Counted from the first letter of the stretch, positions 28,001 through 35,750 are shown. The stretch is DNA of 64,000 bases from Methanoregulaceae archaeon (GCA_015660885.1 JACTUB010000003.1:62001-126000); one strand, 5' to 3'. Numbers and translations are program-made. The notes: generated from the letters alone by a model not told the origin.

Positions 28001-29081
28001 AATTGCTCTTGCCCACATCAAGGATTATGATGCGTCGATCATCGCGTTTGATGCAGCGCTTAGTATTAATCCGGAATACCAGGATGCGCTTTATGAAAGA
28101 GGGCGGGCACTTATGCATAGCGGTAAGAATGAAGAAGCAATTACATCTTTTGATCGTGCACTCTCCTTTAGTCCTGGATTTGCGAATGCTCTCTATGAGA
28201 AAGGCAGGGCTCTTTTCATCCTGGGAAATTTTGATCCTGCAATCTCTGCATTTGAACGGGCATTGGAGATGAATCCTACTTGTCATCAGGCATTTTTCTG
28301 GAAGGGCAGGGCATATTTTGAGATGGGTAATTATGATGCTGCGATCACGGCATTCGAGCATGCCCTTGAGAACAACTACCGAACTGCTGACCTATATTAC
28401 TATCAGGGTATGGCTTATGCCGCCCTTGACCAGCACAGGGAGGCAGTACAATCATATGATTGTTCTCTTGAAATCAGTCACAGCGCAATGACACTATCCC
28501 ATAAAGGTATTTCTCTTGCTGAACTTGGCATGTCGAGAGATGCAGTAGAGACTTTTGATAAAGCTCTGGAACAGGATGGAAATCTAGCTGAAGCATGGAT
28601 GGGGAAAGGTAATGCACTATACGATCAAGGGAAACACCAGGAATCTCTTGCCGCGTATGAGAGAAGTCTCGAGCTGGATCCTGAGAACGCCGTTGCATGG
28701 ACACGTCATGGGATGGCACTTGCCGCTCAATTCCAAAGCGAGGCTGCAATCGAATCGTATGAACAGGCAATATCCGTCGATCCCTCGTTTTCCATAGCCT
28801 ATTTCACCAAAGGAAGTGCACTTATTGCACTCGGACGGTATAAGGAGGCTGTGGAATCGTTCAGCGCGATGATAACGATCCAGCCTGATTTTGTGGATGC
28901 ATGGATCTATAGAGGCCGTGCATTACAGGAGCTGGGGAAGTATCAGGAAGCTCTCACATCTTTCAAACATGCGCTTGAAATCGATCCCGGACGCAAAGAA
29001 GTATGGGAGGATATTGGAGGAATACTCGATACAATCGGTAAACATGAAGAGGCAAAAATATGTTATGAAAAAGCAAGATAA
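16029..29081 (+). CDS. Giant TPR solenoid protein, 4350 residues
   Basis: A single uninterrupted 13-kb frame. After eight leading residues the whole protein is tetratricopeptide repeat in 34-residue steps with the classic pattern (for example YYNKGIALADLNRHPEAILA, W/F/Y at 1-2, G8, A20, P32). Arithmetic fits 127 full repeats, one of them 33 residues long (near SHSAMTLSHKG, base ~28480), plus a 25-residue terminal fragment. No signal peptide, membrane helix or catalytic domain is seen. TPRs bind proteins by stacking helix pairs into a superhelix; this one would be a long cytoplasmic scaffold. The lack of frameshifts over 13 kb argues it is expressed and selected. Partner unknown. Alternative: part of a surface or filament structure exported by an unseen route. 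Confidence 0.97.
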   Translation: MNRSDAEALLRQGIELYDLGRYQEAIVMFDRALALYPDLSKAYYFKGIALYDLGRYEDAVDAYDHAVAIEPHDTNAWYNKAATLAQMGRNEEVLEACNRLLAIKWDNAEAWILKGIAFYELGRYKDAISAYDHALTVDPRHAKVYYNKGIALADLNRHPEAILAYDKAIEIVPNYAKAFYNKGISLYDVGKYDDALIAFNKAFEIDSTDIWVWYYRSFIHAKQERYEEANASADKFLEQEPGHADIWAIKGISLFRIGRYDEAVGALDRSLEINPLVTDAWLHKGLTFNKMEKYSDAVFAFNKVIELNPGNTPAYYNRGIAYSHLHKYRDAVLDFDRTLSTEPENSDALYLKGVACIRLSRYDDALVAFTQTLLKKREHPASFYYRGIALTKLGRHKEAIESFEQGLRLDPGCSQAAFQEGIAYASLGRYAEAVSAFDRTLKINPSFADAYFHKGFALAKLGNIDEAIQEFDRTIKQNQGNAQAYHQKGVLLAKLGKYSDAIESYNKAIEIKPAYAQAFFDKGLALARLDEFGMAIDAYEHAIGINPNYVNAYYNLGLALIQMGRFEDAVYTYDQALEIDPANTLVLYQRGTAFMHTGHYTEAVTDFDTILEQVPQNTGAWYNKGLAFFHLSRYQEALVAFNEAIEQNPALIEGWLHKGITLINLGLPDEAIASFDKVLVLNPKHAEAAVRKGIVLIDLSRYDDAISILNRALEIEPGNDWALCYKGVALSAIERFEEAVRSFDKALEVNPQCTRALYEKANAFSHLGKFRDAIEAFDRALELKPGDPKISYQKGISLLQLNQYDDAIQSFENTLELQPDFIDAHYNIGLTLVRQKKYTAALNVLSHAIEIDPEYTQAFYLKGKTLLQLKQYTDAIDAFNRVLEISPQNQEASYEKGIAFLHLFRYREALETFEEALGHNPSHPGLWLNKGIALTHLDLQKEAIAAFDQALLLDPKLTEATVRKSIGLIKLHNYEEAVLILSRSVEEQPRNFWSWCYLGIGLSALDRFEEAVRAFDKTLEINRRCARAFFERGNALMHLGKPLEAVVSYDQALEISPKDPKILFQKGIALTQRERYDDAIKAFEKSLAIEPENALSFYFLGVAFTGKERYSDAIKAFNKALLLDPSNASAHHFKGVALIQRERYSDAVKSFESALSLDASDASNYYYLGLSYLQLKRYEDAITASKKATEIDPTLTESYMYQGIASAELSRYEEAISLLDQSLSVNPSLIEALIYRAKSLVQLGRYSEAIDTHDRILSLNPTIIEIWMQKGDALFSLQKKQDAILAYSKALEINVNFAEGWVKKGNALFDIHKIQDAVLAYSRALDINPALHDIWMKRGDALNELGRTEDAIAAFTKSLKIDPNQVEGWVKKGKALYDLGRYQDTIDAFDNAIALNQRCIEAYHYKGLALEKVNRIDESIHTFEILLEIDPGNYDAQYHKGLALAKLGDHRDAIAAFEKTTDILPSFAPAWYNKGKSLNQSGKYSDAIFAFNRALEIDSSFTEVYYHRGFALLKLEKYAEAIESFDKNLEKDTGNAQGHYNRGLALSRLGRFEEALEAFDKALIYDPDNALAFYHKGRAYTSLNHYSEAIFAFDKTLQLKPNYAEARMRKGIALYNLGKFKEAIKDFNKIITDNPKNYHAYYQKGRALFDSGNISEAIYAYDRALEQEPNFADAHFHKGSAFLELSQSDDAILEFDRALKIDPQLSAAQFSRGVALIKLGRFSEAVTAFNNTLSVLPSYAPGFFQKGLALYGMGYYQDAINTFDRALELDPNSAETVLRKAVALHDLGRNEESLAACEKAIELKPDFIEAIYQKGKALADLERYDTAVAAFERTIELDPGNTQAYYERGLSLIHLGRHLEAVASFDHLLELIPNFAPAFFNKGMALANVGMYNEAVLAFNIALEITPDDPRALYQKGIALAHLEDHEKAIVAFKSAITIDPVNADIFYQYGLSHAALGHHDEAANAFIRALEIDPGYTDAMYHKGLALAELGEFNDAIKALSSALEVKPGIANAWLIKGFCLFAVDRFQEAILAYSTSLEIDATNPHTWFYKGRAHISLDNFDDAVAAFDQALILEPEFGEAFYYKGIALARTQKVSEAAAAFEQANRLMPDFADAYLQKGRALASLGRNLEATDAFRSVLVTNPDSLTALYGLARALDRQGMSEEAIAIYTRINQAEPSCERVFYYKGVALKRLHQYPDAIEAFSRALDLNPSRVDAWKEMGRSFFILKKYVQAIEDFDALLMLKPDSGEILFEKGLAYSHLGKPESALAAFDACIEIGLKNPRIYTEKGLALFQLDRYEDAIASFDSALEIDSTNLISHLVKGEILEKIDRHEEAITEFEATLLLDPENARGHRGRGVALVKLARYEDAVIALDRALENDTANSDLLACKGYSLYKLDRYKEAVESFGKSLKRKPQNIFALFHRGKALLHLKRWEEAVSTFDKVITLDKQYTAAWYYRGTGQANMSLYDDALEAFERVLSLDDSCAVAWYNKGDVLSKLKRFDESVPAFDRALELSPAMRDAAYKKGVTLETLGRNEEAVAAFDLALTIGPDTGALHYHRGYALMAAGRNKDALISLNRSIELTPADAATWLAKGQALFKLDYFNDAVLAFDKTLELNPGIVDAAYGRGLALSALGNDDEAIVAFERALALDAAYTDAAYNKGLALFRTGRYKDAIIAFDYTLENVPEHALAHYHKGLVLKAMAKYEKAIRSFNQALILDSSLTDALYQSGLSFVSLGKNEKALDSFDAMLEREPNNAPTLYQRASVLAKLLRFDEALQALESSLDIENNIPDVWLLKGSVLFEMGRFSEALEAFNRATALVPDNNTAWYRKGKTYIELGSPEEAITCFERVLANDQACAPAWLRKGSTLLSLSRYEPALDALTRALDIKPGSAYGWYDRAIALLELGRYEEAISSYDRVLAINPRYANAWYDKGVALSKLGKDMQAVEAFEQATTIDPKFVNAFYDKGLAFARLSKDLDAIASFDRVIIIDPSHASAYYHKGLSLKNLNRSEEALLAFDAALSLDAGSYETWFNKGIILSSLHRFEEAKTAFDGAIALDNSAFAAYYNKGLALSNLKHYDEAITAFSQALAIDDQNRSGHFEQGLAYAILGRYEEAESSFSKTVALDPDFAEGYFHKGLALENLKKYEDAIGAFDEMLSRVVDYSAAWLHKGVAFEHLGKDGDALYAFEKARQGDPQNITLLYSEGGTLFRLGHYKEAAQIFDLALSLDADNGQLLIEKGRVLATMGRHEEAQEIFAHASSQLPDQYEPYYLRGLSLIVLDRYDEAGQAFDAALKLRDTDPEIWYDKGAVLVYLGHSEEAITAFDNSIKYRPDNPQAFLERGKAFAGLGKFVDAIDSFDRVLQLSPENTGALCAKGIALFHLGKFEDAIRVLEKALAIESDNTDALSFYASAYAELGRYAEAAEGFRRLLVIIPEDAQIWFEQGVVYAKLGRHDEAISAFETALAIKPDYFAAYYNKAQSLDILGQTDDAIIVYDQALNLDPKNTRAIYDKGAALARIGRFDEAVKAFDRALEIDISFSEAWYNKGKAQASLGMYREAVKAFDKALSIERNYAEVYFHKGCALANLGRHEDAIIAFNKNIDLDAGNAQAFYHKGVSLVATGRQNDAIEAFDRVLQITPGSVETLLHRGMALADLSRYNDAIEAYVRTLEIDPTNADAWYLKGTALFALAAYEDAIEAFGKALEIRPDFVSAFYYKGRALFELGMDNEAVLSYDNALTTEPKHIEALYHKGIALTRLTRFEDAITSFDQALRLRPMIASVWTGKGVALSSLGRDQDAISCYNKALGIDTKDARAYYYLGVSFSHLGRYHEAIKNFEAALVRSPKCVKAFYQKGQALMSLSMYHEAISAFDRAISENDTFPDAWLSKGIAEANLGRYDMALECYDHAISKNVTSATPYLSRGIALIHLDRYDEAHKALDQALALRKDYPEAFYYQGITYLQAGRYDKAIIAFNQALDLNNRYSEAYHQKGIALAHIKDYDASIIAFDAALSINPEYQDALYERGRALMHSGKNEEAITSFDRALSFSPGFANALYEKGRALFILGNFDPAISAFERALEMNPTCHQAFFWKGRAYFEMGNYDAAITAFEHALENNYRTADLYYYQGMAYAALDQHREAVQSYDCSLEISHSAMTLSHKGISLAELGMSRDAVETFDKALEQDGNLAEAWMGKGNALYDQGKHQESLAAYERSLELDPENAVAWTRHGMALAAQFQSEAAIESYEQAISVDPSFSIAYFTKGSALIALGRYKEAVESFSAMITIQPDFVDAWIYRGRALQELGKYQEALTSFKHALEIDPGRKEVWEDIGGILDTIGKHEEAKICYEKAR
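17797..19307 (+). repeat. 816-bp tandem segmental duplication of eight TPR units
   Basis: Blocks 17797-18491 and 18613-19307 are more like one another than other repeats are, at an exact offset of 816 bases (8 x 102). Matching landmarks: GWLHKGITL / LWLNKGIAL, AAVRKGIVL / ATVRKSIGL, ALCYKGVALSAIERFEEAVR / SWCYLGIGLSALDRFEEAVR and GDPKISYQKG / KDPKILFQKG. Confidence 0.8.
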
Positions 29082-29323
29082 AGTCTTACTTTTTTCAGAT
29101 TTACCTTTTTATCATAATAATTACGAATCGCGAAGTGCCTGCCCGCTCCAGATCAAATAGGGGATGTGCCATTATAAAGCCGGAATCCGGGCAATAGCGT
29201 CCTGAATGCAAAAAAATACCGCTGGTCAAAATTATCTCGCGGAATAATCTAATTTGAAAGAGGTATCCCTGTGTCTGATCAGGCATTGGGGTGTGTTTTT
29301 AGGGGGAGTGTAAAAATATGCCG

Positions 29324-30217
29324 TTACCTGAAAATATCGTGAAGGTAAAACCTGAACTGCCCAAGTTTTCCCTCAAAATTTGATGCCCCGATATACATGA
29401 TTTCCTCCGTTTTAATGGCAGCCTCAATACCCGCTTTCATGGCTGCTCTGATTGAAGATTCGTCGATACCGTTTATAACTATCTCGTATATGGATGCTAC
29501 CCCTTCCGGCACTTTTGATCCAATGATTTTTCCTTTCAGGCTCGGGCACCATGTGTGATTGGTACTTGCAGTCATGGGGAACCGGTAATTTTTACATCCC
29601 ACCTTTGATCCGCTTGCAACAACACCTCCTGCAAAACTGGTAACAACACCTTTCAATCCCGCGATTGCATCTGCGGCTGCTTCACTCCCGAAAAGTGCTG
29701 ACTTCTGATCGTGTCCCATGACAAGAAAGTTACCGCCGGCGATACCCTTAACTGTTCCAAAACGTTCCTCACCGATATAGTTACCCTCCATGATCGGAAT
29801 CTTCCAGCATTTCCGGTCGCCAACTGTGCACCGTTCTTCATATGTATCTCCAAAATAGTGCATCCGGATAAAAAACCGTGATCCGGCGTCAGGAAATCCA
29901 TCAAAGGCAGAAGCTGTAGGAGCCGGAAGGATACACTGGGATATCCGGGATGCAACATTTGATTTAATATTCTTCTTATCTGCGCCTATCAGTATGGAAA
30001 CTCCGACCCTGCCATCAGGTGTCTCTTTTTCTGTGAGATATCCTTCAATTCCCGCTTCACAGGGACAGCCGATCTTTGATGTTGCAAATCCTGTCGCTTC
30101 AGCTGCCGCTTTATATGCCCATCGTTCTGTTGCTGCGGTTATAATAACCCGTGAAAACCAGACCGGAAACGCCTCGGCATATGTATCAATAATCTTTGTT
30201 CCGTTGACTTCCATCAT
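29324..30217 (-). CDS. ftr: Formylmethanofuran:tetrahydromethanopterin formyltransferase
   Basis: Ftr moves the formyl group from formylmethanofuran to N5 of tetrahydromethanopterin, the second step of CO2 reduction to methane (EC 2.3.1.101). The 297-residue length matches known Ftr. Conserved stretches seen include the N-terminal INGT/VNGTKIIDTYAEAFPVW, SKIGCPCEAGIEG, GNFLVMGHDQKSALFGSEAA and YRFPMTASTNHTWCPSLKG. The enzyme is a soluble homotetramer. GGTG precedes the first of two adjacent ATGs. The start region overlaps the 3' end of the upstream 5-FCL-like gene by 32 bases, so translation is probably coupled. Confidence 0.97.
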   Translation of the reverse strand: MMEVNGTKIIDTYAEAFPVWFSRVIITAATERWAYKAAAEATGFATSKIGCPCEAGIEGYLTEKETPDGRVGVSILIGADKKNIKSNVASRISQCILPAPTASAFDGFPDAGSRFFIRMHYFGDTYEERCTVGDRKCWKIPIMEGNYIGEERFGTVKGIAGGNFLVMGHDQKSALFGSEAAADAIAGLKGVVTSFAGGVVASGSKVGCKNYRFPMTASTNHTWCPSLKGKIIGSKVPEGVASIYEIVINGIDESSIRAAMKAGIEAAIKTEEIMYIGASNFEGKLGQFRFYLHDIFR

Positions 30218-30788
30218 TATCGCACCCTTCCGGATACACGATACCTTCCTCGGTTATGATGTAGTCCATCGGAATATCATTCTCATCAACAGGAAGGTTT
30301 TCATATTCCTGACAGGAGAATGCAATCCCGATCTTTCGTAAATTTGGATTTTTCGCCAGGAAACGGTCATAATACCCGGCACCATACCCTATTCTTCCCC
30401 CGGTTCGGTCGAACCCATGCATGGGGAGTATGATCGTATCAACATCATCACCCGTCGCCGGGATTTCACTTCCGATGGGTTCTGGAACGCCAAACGTGCT
30501 CGGAACAAGAGAAGAGAGATCCTGTAAATATGATAACCGGAGACTTATATCTTCTTTCACAATCACAGGGACAATAACCGGATTTCCGCGTTTGAGGAGC
30601 GTGGTGATCAGGGATACAGTGTTTACCTCTTTTTCTTTTGAGGTATAAATCATAACCGTCTCACCATCCCGTATTTGTTTCAGGAGATGGCGGCAGATCA
30701 TCTTACTTTTTTCTAGCCTGTCATCAGGATTCATAGAATCTTTGCGCTGACGCAGGATCTGCCGTATGCTTTTTTTCAGCTCCCTCAT
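30186..30788 (-). CDS. 5-formyltetrahydrofolate cyclo-ligase (MTHFS) family protein
   Basis: A 200-residue member of the 5-FCL/MTHFS family, which normally closes 5-formyl-THF to methenyl-THF using ATP. The N-terminus has the typical basic helix (KKSIRQILRQRKDSM), and the active-site loop GGRIGYGAGYYDRF (about residues 128-141) is intact, followed by IGIAFSCQEYENLPVDEND. The reading frame ends inside ftr. In a methanogen the pterin may be H4MPT rather than folate; the overlap with ftr, which makes 5-formyl-H4MPT, supports that idea but does not prove it. Confidence 0.85.
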   Translation of the reverse strand: MRELKKSIRQILRQRKDSMNPDDRLEKSKMICRHLLKQIRDGETVMIYTSKEKEVNTVSLITTLLKRGNPVIVPVIVKEDISLRLSYLQDLSSLVPSTFGVPEPIGSEIPATGDDVDTIILPMHGFDRTGGRIGYGAGYYDRFLAKNPNLRKIGIAFSCQEYENLPVDENDIPMDYIITEEGIVYPEGCDNDGSQRNKDY

Positions 30789-30836
30789 TTACAATAGTAT
30801 ATCACAAGGATGTTTATTTATTTTTAGACAAGCAGT

Positions 30837-31459
30837 TTAGAGCGTTGAAAATCCAACAAGATATTTCCTAATTGATTCCTTCCATGAAAAACTATATTTT
30901 TTTCGCATAGCAATGTACCAGATAACAGCAGTCACGACAACATTGGTTGCAACAGCGATTGCTGGTGCCTATCGAATATACAATGGTATGTGCGCATCAT
31001 GGTTCTGTCCGGCGATTTGCCTGTTCGCCGCGAGGTTCGGAAACGCAGGATCAGGAGCCTGTACTTTATCAAAATGCAGCAATTGCCTCATCATATATCT
31101 TCATGCCGGCAAGCGAATATGCCTTATTGAACCAGACATCCAGACTTGATAGATCAATGCTGATAGCTGTCTCGTTCGCTTTCGGTTCCTCAGTATATCT
31201 GCCGAGGTTGTACAGTATGTACCCGCGGTTTATCCACCCTTGACATAATCAGGATTGAGTGCGACCAGTCGATCGGATACTGCAAGAGATTCAGTAAACT
31301 GCCCTGCCCGGTTAAGTGCATCTGCTTTTGCATTCAGTGCTTCAGAATAGTTCGAATCAAGTATTATTGCATCACGGGATTATGCCAAAATCGGGATGCA
31401 CAGGCAGGATGGAATGATAAAGGTAAGAATCGCTGCTCTGCAGAGAGACTTGTCTTCAT
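30837..31459 (-). pseudogene. Decayed secreted/membrane TPR protein
   Basis: Reading the minus strand, pieces of one protein appear in shifting frames. They are a start MKTSL and signal-like segment AAILTFIIPSCLCIPILA, an in-frame stop, then TPR sequence (NYSEALNAKADALNRAGQF...LVALNPDYVKG), a frameshift, more TPR (GYILYNLGRYTEE...VWFNKAYSLAGMKIYDEAIAAF), a stop, and finally a membrane helix (AIAVATNVVVTAVIWYIAM) with a basic tail ending at 30837-30839. At least four disruptions are present. The intact form was an exported TPR protein with a C-terminal anchor. It explains most of the 30789-31518 gap. Confidence 0.75.
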
Positions 31460-31518
31460 TGTAAATATATCTGGCATTAGCGCTGCATAAAGTATTTTTC
31501 AGCCATGATGATCGAACA

Positions 31519-32493
31519 TTAATGGGTTAGAACGAGGATACGCCTGGTCAGGCTTTTATGGACCCTCTGCTCATGTCGCTGGAGGATAGTCATATGTTGT
31601 CCCGCAATACCGGATATATCCCTATGTGTGACTACCACGGCCCTGTGTCCGGTTTTAAGTACTCGACGAATCTCGTTTAGTACGTCAGCATACAGGTCGT
31701 CCATAGTGTCTGTTTTTTTGATGCAGACAGACTGACCATAGGGAAAATCCGTCACCACCGCATCGATGGATTGATTGGCAAACGGAAGATGCGTGGCATC
31801 AGCAGCTAGGAGGACTGAGTTGGTTACGTTTTGCAAGCTGCCGTTTATCATCACCGGGTCAAAATCACTTCCCATCGAATGCATGCCGAGCATTTCCGCT
31901 TCGATCAGGATACCGCCGGTTCCACAGAAGGGATCAAGCATTATGTCCTTTGCTTGGACACAGCTTAAATTGATAAGTGTCCGGGCCATTCTTGGCATCA
32001 TCACGCCCGGGTGGAAAAAGTCACGTTTTCCAGGATTGCGGGCATCAAAAGCCCCGCGATCGATAGTAAAGAGCACTTTGCCGAAATAGCAGCGATCTTC
32101 CGAGAGTATAGCACGGTATTCGATCTCCGGTTTCTCAAGCGAAACAGGACCGGATATCTTGGTGCCGATCAACCGTTCGAATTCGGTCTGTGAACAGGGA
32201 TTTCTTTCACGGCAACCCCCACCTCCATGAACTTTTTTTACACGCCCTGCAAATGGTTGTCGTGTTTCAATGGCAAGCTCTTTGAGTATTTTTCCAAAGG
32301 AGGCAATAGTGGGGTCACACTCGCCGAGATATTCTAATACTACACGCGTCATGGCAAGCCGTAACGCCGACTCCGGAACCGAAGATTCTACAACCGCGAC
32401 CTGAAGACGTTGATCGAGAAGTTTACCTATGCAGCCAAGTTCGGCAAAAGGAAGTGTCGGATTTTCACCGGATAGCTCAAAGAGCAGCTTCAT
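31519..32493 (-). CDS. trmG10: tRNA (guanine-10-N2)-dimethyltransferase
   Basis: A 324-residue TRM11/Trm-G10-type methyltransferase that methylates G10 of tRNA with SAM, stabilising tRNA folding. The N-terminal ~140 residues form the THUMP-like RNA-binding part. The Rossmann methyltransferase follows, with DPFCGTGGILIEAE (motif I, about 193-206), GSDFDPVMI and the amino-methyltransferase motif VTDFPYGQS (a DPPY variant). Length and domain order fit archaeal orthologues. The gene is alone, with spacers on both sides. Confidence 0.88.
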   Translation of the reverse strand: MKLLFELSGENPTLPFAELGCIGKLLDQRLQVAVVESSVPESALRLAMTRVVLEYLGECDPTIASFGKILKELAIETRQPFAGRVKKVHGGGGCRERNPCSQTEFERLIGTKISGPVSLEKPEIEYRAILSEDRCYFGKVLFTIDRGAFDARNPGKRDFFHPGVMMPRMARTLINLSCVQAKDIMLDPFCGTGGILIEAEMLGMHSMGSDFDPVMINGSLQNVTNSVLLAADATHLPFANQSIDAVVTDFPYGQSVCIKKTDTMDDLYADVLNEIRRVLKTGHRAVVVTHRDISGIAGQHMTILQRHEQRVHKSLTRRILVLTH

Positions 32494-32766
32494 CCTGATC
32501 TCATTTGTTACCAGTATTCAAATAGGTGAGTAAGTGTGGCAGCACGACACGGCCAAAAAAATTGAATACTCCCTCCTGCCCATTCAATGGATGTTTATAT
32601 TTCCGTTAAATAAAAAATCTCTTATAAGTCGCCATAGCACCCTGAAAGGGTTGTGGTCAATTAATAGTGCAAAATTTACCTTTTTCCCTGTCTATTGATA
32701 CAACCCGGACCTGAATTTCCTTCATTGAAAATAAGCCAAAAAAAGAATGATCAAAGATTCTTCCGG

Positions 32767-33894
32767 TTACTTTTTACTTTTCTTCTTACCACCCATTATA
32801 CCAGAGAAGAATCCGCCTGATCCACTGCTTTTACCTTCGAGCTCGGCAAGTTTCTGATAAAGTTCTTTCTGCTCACTGGAAAGAGATTTTGGTGTGACAA
32901 TTTTCACCCTGACAAGCAGATCCCCGGGTTTTCCTCGTCGTTTTATACCTTCACCTTGGATTTTCAACGCCGTGTTGAACTGAATGCCGGCGGGGACTCT
33001 CAGGTCAATATGGCGTTTGTCTATCGTTTCGATCTCGACGGATGTACCGAGCACTGCCATGGCAGGACTGATTTCGATGGTCGTTTCGAGATTATCACCG
33101 TTCCGGGTAAACCGCTCATGGGGCTGGACATATACCTCGATGAACAGGTCACCATTGGGTGCTCCGTAATCTCCAGCTTCACCATATCCTTCCATGCGGA
33201 GCCGCATTCCATTATCTATACCTGCGGGTATATGCACAGATACCGTCCGTTTCACCCGTGAATGACCCGAGCCCCGGCATTCCCTGCAGATTTTTTCCGG
33301 AATTTTTCCTTTCCCGTCGCACTGACTGCAGGTCGTCATCCGGACAAACTGGCCGAAAGCTGAATGTGCAGCCTGCCGCATCTGTCCGGTTCCACCACAT
33401 CGGGGACAGGTATTGAGTTTTTTTGTTTCGCTTCCTGAACCGTTGCACGCTACACACGGTTCTGTGTGCATGACTTCGATGTCGCGGTCCACACCGGAAA
33501 CAGCATCTTCTAGTTTGATCTGGATGCGCATGAGAAGATCTGCACCGGACTGTGGACCGGATCGTCGCTGACCTCCACCAAAGAAATCAAAGATATCCCC
33601 AAACCCGGAGAAGTCAGCGGAGAATCCTCCCCCGAATCCTCCTCCACCGGTATAGGAGCCTTTGGAAGCGTTGGTGTATGTTTCATGACCCATATTATCG
33701 TATTGTGCTTTCTTCTGCTCGTCGGACAGAACACTATACGCTTCGTTGATTTCTTTGAATTTCTCTTCAGCACCCGGTTCCTTGCAAACATCCGGATGAT
33801 ACTTCCGTGCGAGGTTGCGGTATGCTTTCTTAATCTCTTTATCATCAGCATTACGGGGTATGCCGAGGATATCGTAATAATCTCCCGCACCCAT
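32767..33894 (-). CDS. dnaJ: Chaperone DnaJ
   Basis: A complete 375-residue type I Hsp40. J domain with the HPD motif (KYHPDVCK, about residue 32), a Gly/Phe-rich linker (about 75-110), then the four zinc-binding repeats [27 protein letters not shown] and CRECRGSG, followed by the substrate-binding C-terminal domains. It stimulates DnaK ATPase and delivers unfolded proteins. It is the last gene of the grpE-dnaK-dnaJ operon, starting six bases after dnaK ends. Confidence 0.98.
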   Translation of the reverse strand: MGAGDYYDILGIPRNADDKEIKKAYRNLARKYHPDVCKEPGAEEKFKEINEAYSVLSDEQKKAQYDNMGHETYTNASKGSYTGGGGFGGGFSADFSGFGDIFDFFGGGQRRSGPQSGADLLMRIQIKLEDAVSGVDRDIEVMHTEPCVACNGSGSETKKLNTCPRCGGTGQMRQAAHSAFGQFVRMTTCSQCDGKGKIPEKICRECRGSGHSRVKRTVSVHIPAGIDNGMRLRMEGYGEAGDYGAPNGDLFIEVYVQPHERFTRNGDNLETTIEISPAMAVLGTSVEIETIDKRHIDLRVPAGIQFNTALKIQGEGIKRRGKPGDLLVRVKIVTPKSLSSEQKELYQKLAELEGKSSGSGGFFSGIMGGKKKSKK

Positions 33895-33900
33895 CTATCC

Positions 33901-35748
33901 TCACTCTTCTTTTATATTATAGTCGGCATTAACGACAGTATCATCGGATTTTTTCTCCTGTTGGGTTGAGTCCCCAGATCCGGGCTGTGGTTGTGATGCC
34001 TGTTCGGCCTGCATTTTCTGATAGATCTTGGTTGTCGCCGCATAGACAGATTCTGTCAATTCTTCCATAGTTTTCTTGACTGACTCCAGATTGTCTTCAG
34101 TAAGCGCTTTCTTTACCGCGGCAATACCTTCCTCAACTTTATTCTTGTCAGCAGGTTCAAGTTTGTCTCCACTTTCTTTTAGCATTTTTTCAGCAGTGAA
34201 AACCGCAGTATCAGCCTGGTTGTACAACTCAATCTCTTCACGCTTTTTCTTGTCATCAGCCTCGAACTGTTTGGCTGCATCCATCATCTTCTTGATATCG
34301 TCTTCAGAGAGTTTCTTATCTCCCTTGATCGAGATCGCCTGCTGGTTACCTGACCCCAGATCCTTTGCCGATACATGAATTATCCCGTTTGAATCGATAT
34401 CAAAGGTGACTTCAATCTGGGGTATACCACGGGGTGCTGGTGGAATCCCAGTCAACTGGAACTTGCCAAGGGTGAAGTTATCTTTTGCGAGGGCTCGTTC
34501 ACCCTGTACCACATGGATCTCAACGCTCGTCTGGCCATCGGCTGCGGTTGAGAATATCTGGCTCTTTCGTGTCGGAATCGTAGTGTTGCGTTCGATTAAT
34601 TTGGTTGCAATACCACCAAGTGTCTCGATACCGAGCGTCAGCGGGGTTACATCAAGAAGGACAATATCTTTCGTTTCACCAGTCAGTACTGCACCCTGGA
34701 TTCCCGCTCCGAGAGCAACGCACTCGTCAGGATTTATGCCTTTGTCAGGTTCCTTCCCAAGGATCTTTTTTACGGTATCCTGTACGAGAGGAACCCGGGT
34801 GGAGCCTCCAACGAGAAGGACATGATCAATGTCTTTTGGCTCAAGCCTGGCATCGCTCAATGCTTGTTTTACCGGACCAACCGTGGACTCCACAAGGTCC
34901 CCGATAAGTTGTTCAAGTTTTGAACGTGTGAGATCTATGTTAAGGAATTTTGGACCACTGGAGTCAGTTGTTATATAAGGCAGGTTGATATTCGTGGACT
35001 GGCGCTGCGACAGTTCAATTTTTGCATTCTCTGATGCATCGCGAAGTCTCTGCATAGCATACGGATCATTGCGCAGGTCAACTCCCTCTTTTTTCTTGAA
35101 TTCCTCAACAAGGTAGTCCGTGATGCGTTTATCGAAGTCATCACCGCCAAGGTGGTTGTTGCCGGCTGTAGATTTCACCTCAAAGACACCATCACCAAGA
35201 GTCAGAATTGATACATCGAACGTACCTCCACCGAGGTCATACACGAGCACGGTTGCATCCTGCTCTTTATCGATACCATAGGCAAGTGCACTTGCGGTCG
35301 GTTCATTGATGATCCGCATAACATCAAGACCGGCGATCTTTCCTGCGTCCTTAGTTGCCTGGCGTTGCGCATCATTAAAGTAGGCCGGCACTGTGATGAC
35401 CGCTTTTGAAATTTTCTCACCAAGATATGCTTCGGCATCGATCTTCAGTTTCTGAAGGATCATCGCCGAGATTTCCTGGGGTGAATAGCTTTTATCGTCG
35501 ATTTTTATTTTTTCAGTTGTTCCCATCTTGCGTTTGATGGACTGGATAGTCCGCTGGGGATTTGTAACAGCCTGGCGTTTGGCAAGACTCCCGACAAGAC
35601 GTTCTCCCTCTTTAGTGAAAGCTACAATGGATGCGGTTGTCCTTCCTCCTTCTGCATTTGGGATCACAATAGGCTTTCCTGCCTCCATGATCGACATGCA
35701 GGAAAAGGTTGTCCCTAGATCAATACCCAGAACCTTCTCTTTTGCCAT
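33901..35748 (-). CDS. dnaK: Chaperone DnaK (Hsp70)
   Basis: A 615-residue Hsp70. Start [15 protein letters not shown], phosphate-binding loops [14 protein letters not shown] and [14 protein letters not shown], the linker [15 protein letters not shown] and the substrate-binding domain are all present. The tail is Gln/Ser-rich and ends DYNIKEE. The shorter nucleotide-binding domain resembles Gram-positive and archaeal DnaK, consistent with the known bacterial origin of archaeal Hsp70. It folds and protects proteins with DnaJ and GrpE. It starts two bases after grpE. Confidence 0.98.
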   Translation of the reverse strand: MAKEKVLGIDLGTTFSCMSIMEAGKPIVIPNAEGGRTTASIVAFTKEGERLVGSLAKRQAVTNPQRTIQSIKRKMGTTEKIKIDDKSYSPQEISAMILQKLKIDAEAYLGEKISKAVITVPAYFNDAQRQATKDAGKIAGLDVMRIINEPTASALAYGIDKEQDATVLVYDLGGGTFDVSILTLGDGVFEVKSTAGNNHLGGDDFDKRITDYLVEEFKKKEGVDLRNDPYAMQRLRDASENAKIELSQRQSTNINLPYITTDSSGPKFLNIDLTRSKLEQLIGDLVESTVGPVKQALSDARLEPKDIDHVLLVGGSTRVPLVQDTVKKILGKEPDKGINPDECVALGAGIQGAVLTGETKDIVLLDVTPLTLGIETLGGIATKLIERNTTIPTRKSQIFSTAADGQTSVEIHVVQGERALAKDNFTLGKFQLTGIPPAPRGIPQIEVTFDIDSNGIIHVSAKDLGSGNQQAISIKGDKKLSEDDIKKMMDAAKQFEADDKKKREEIELYNQADTAVFTAEKMLKESGDKLEPADKNKVEEGIAAVKKALTEDNLESVKKTMEELTESVYAATTKIYQKMQAEQASQPQPGSGDSTQQEKKSDDTVVNADYNIKEE

Positions 35749-35750
35749 TC

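Noticed and set aside
16029..29081. CRISPR-like or DNA-level tandem repeat array
   Set aside because: The 102-base periodicity is fully explained by 34-codon TPR units with diverged DNA; no spacers or constant repeats.
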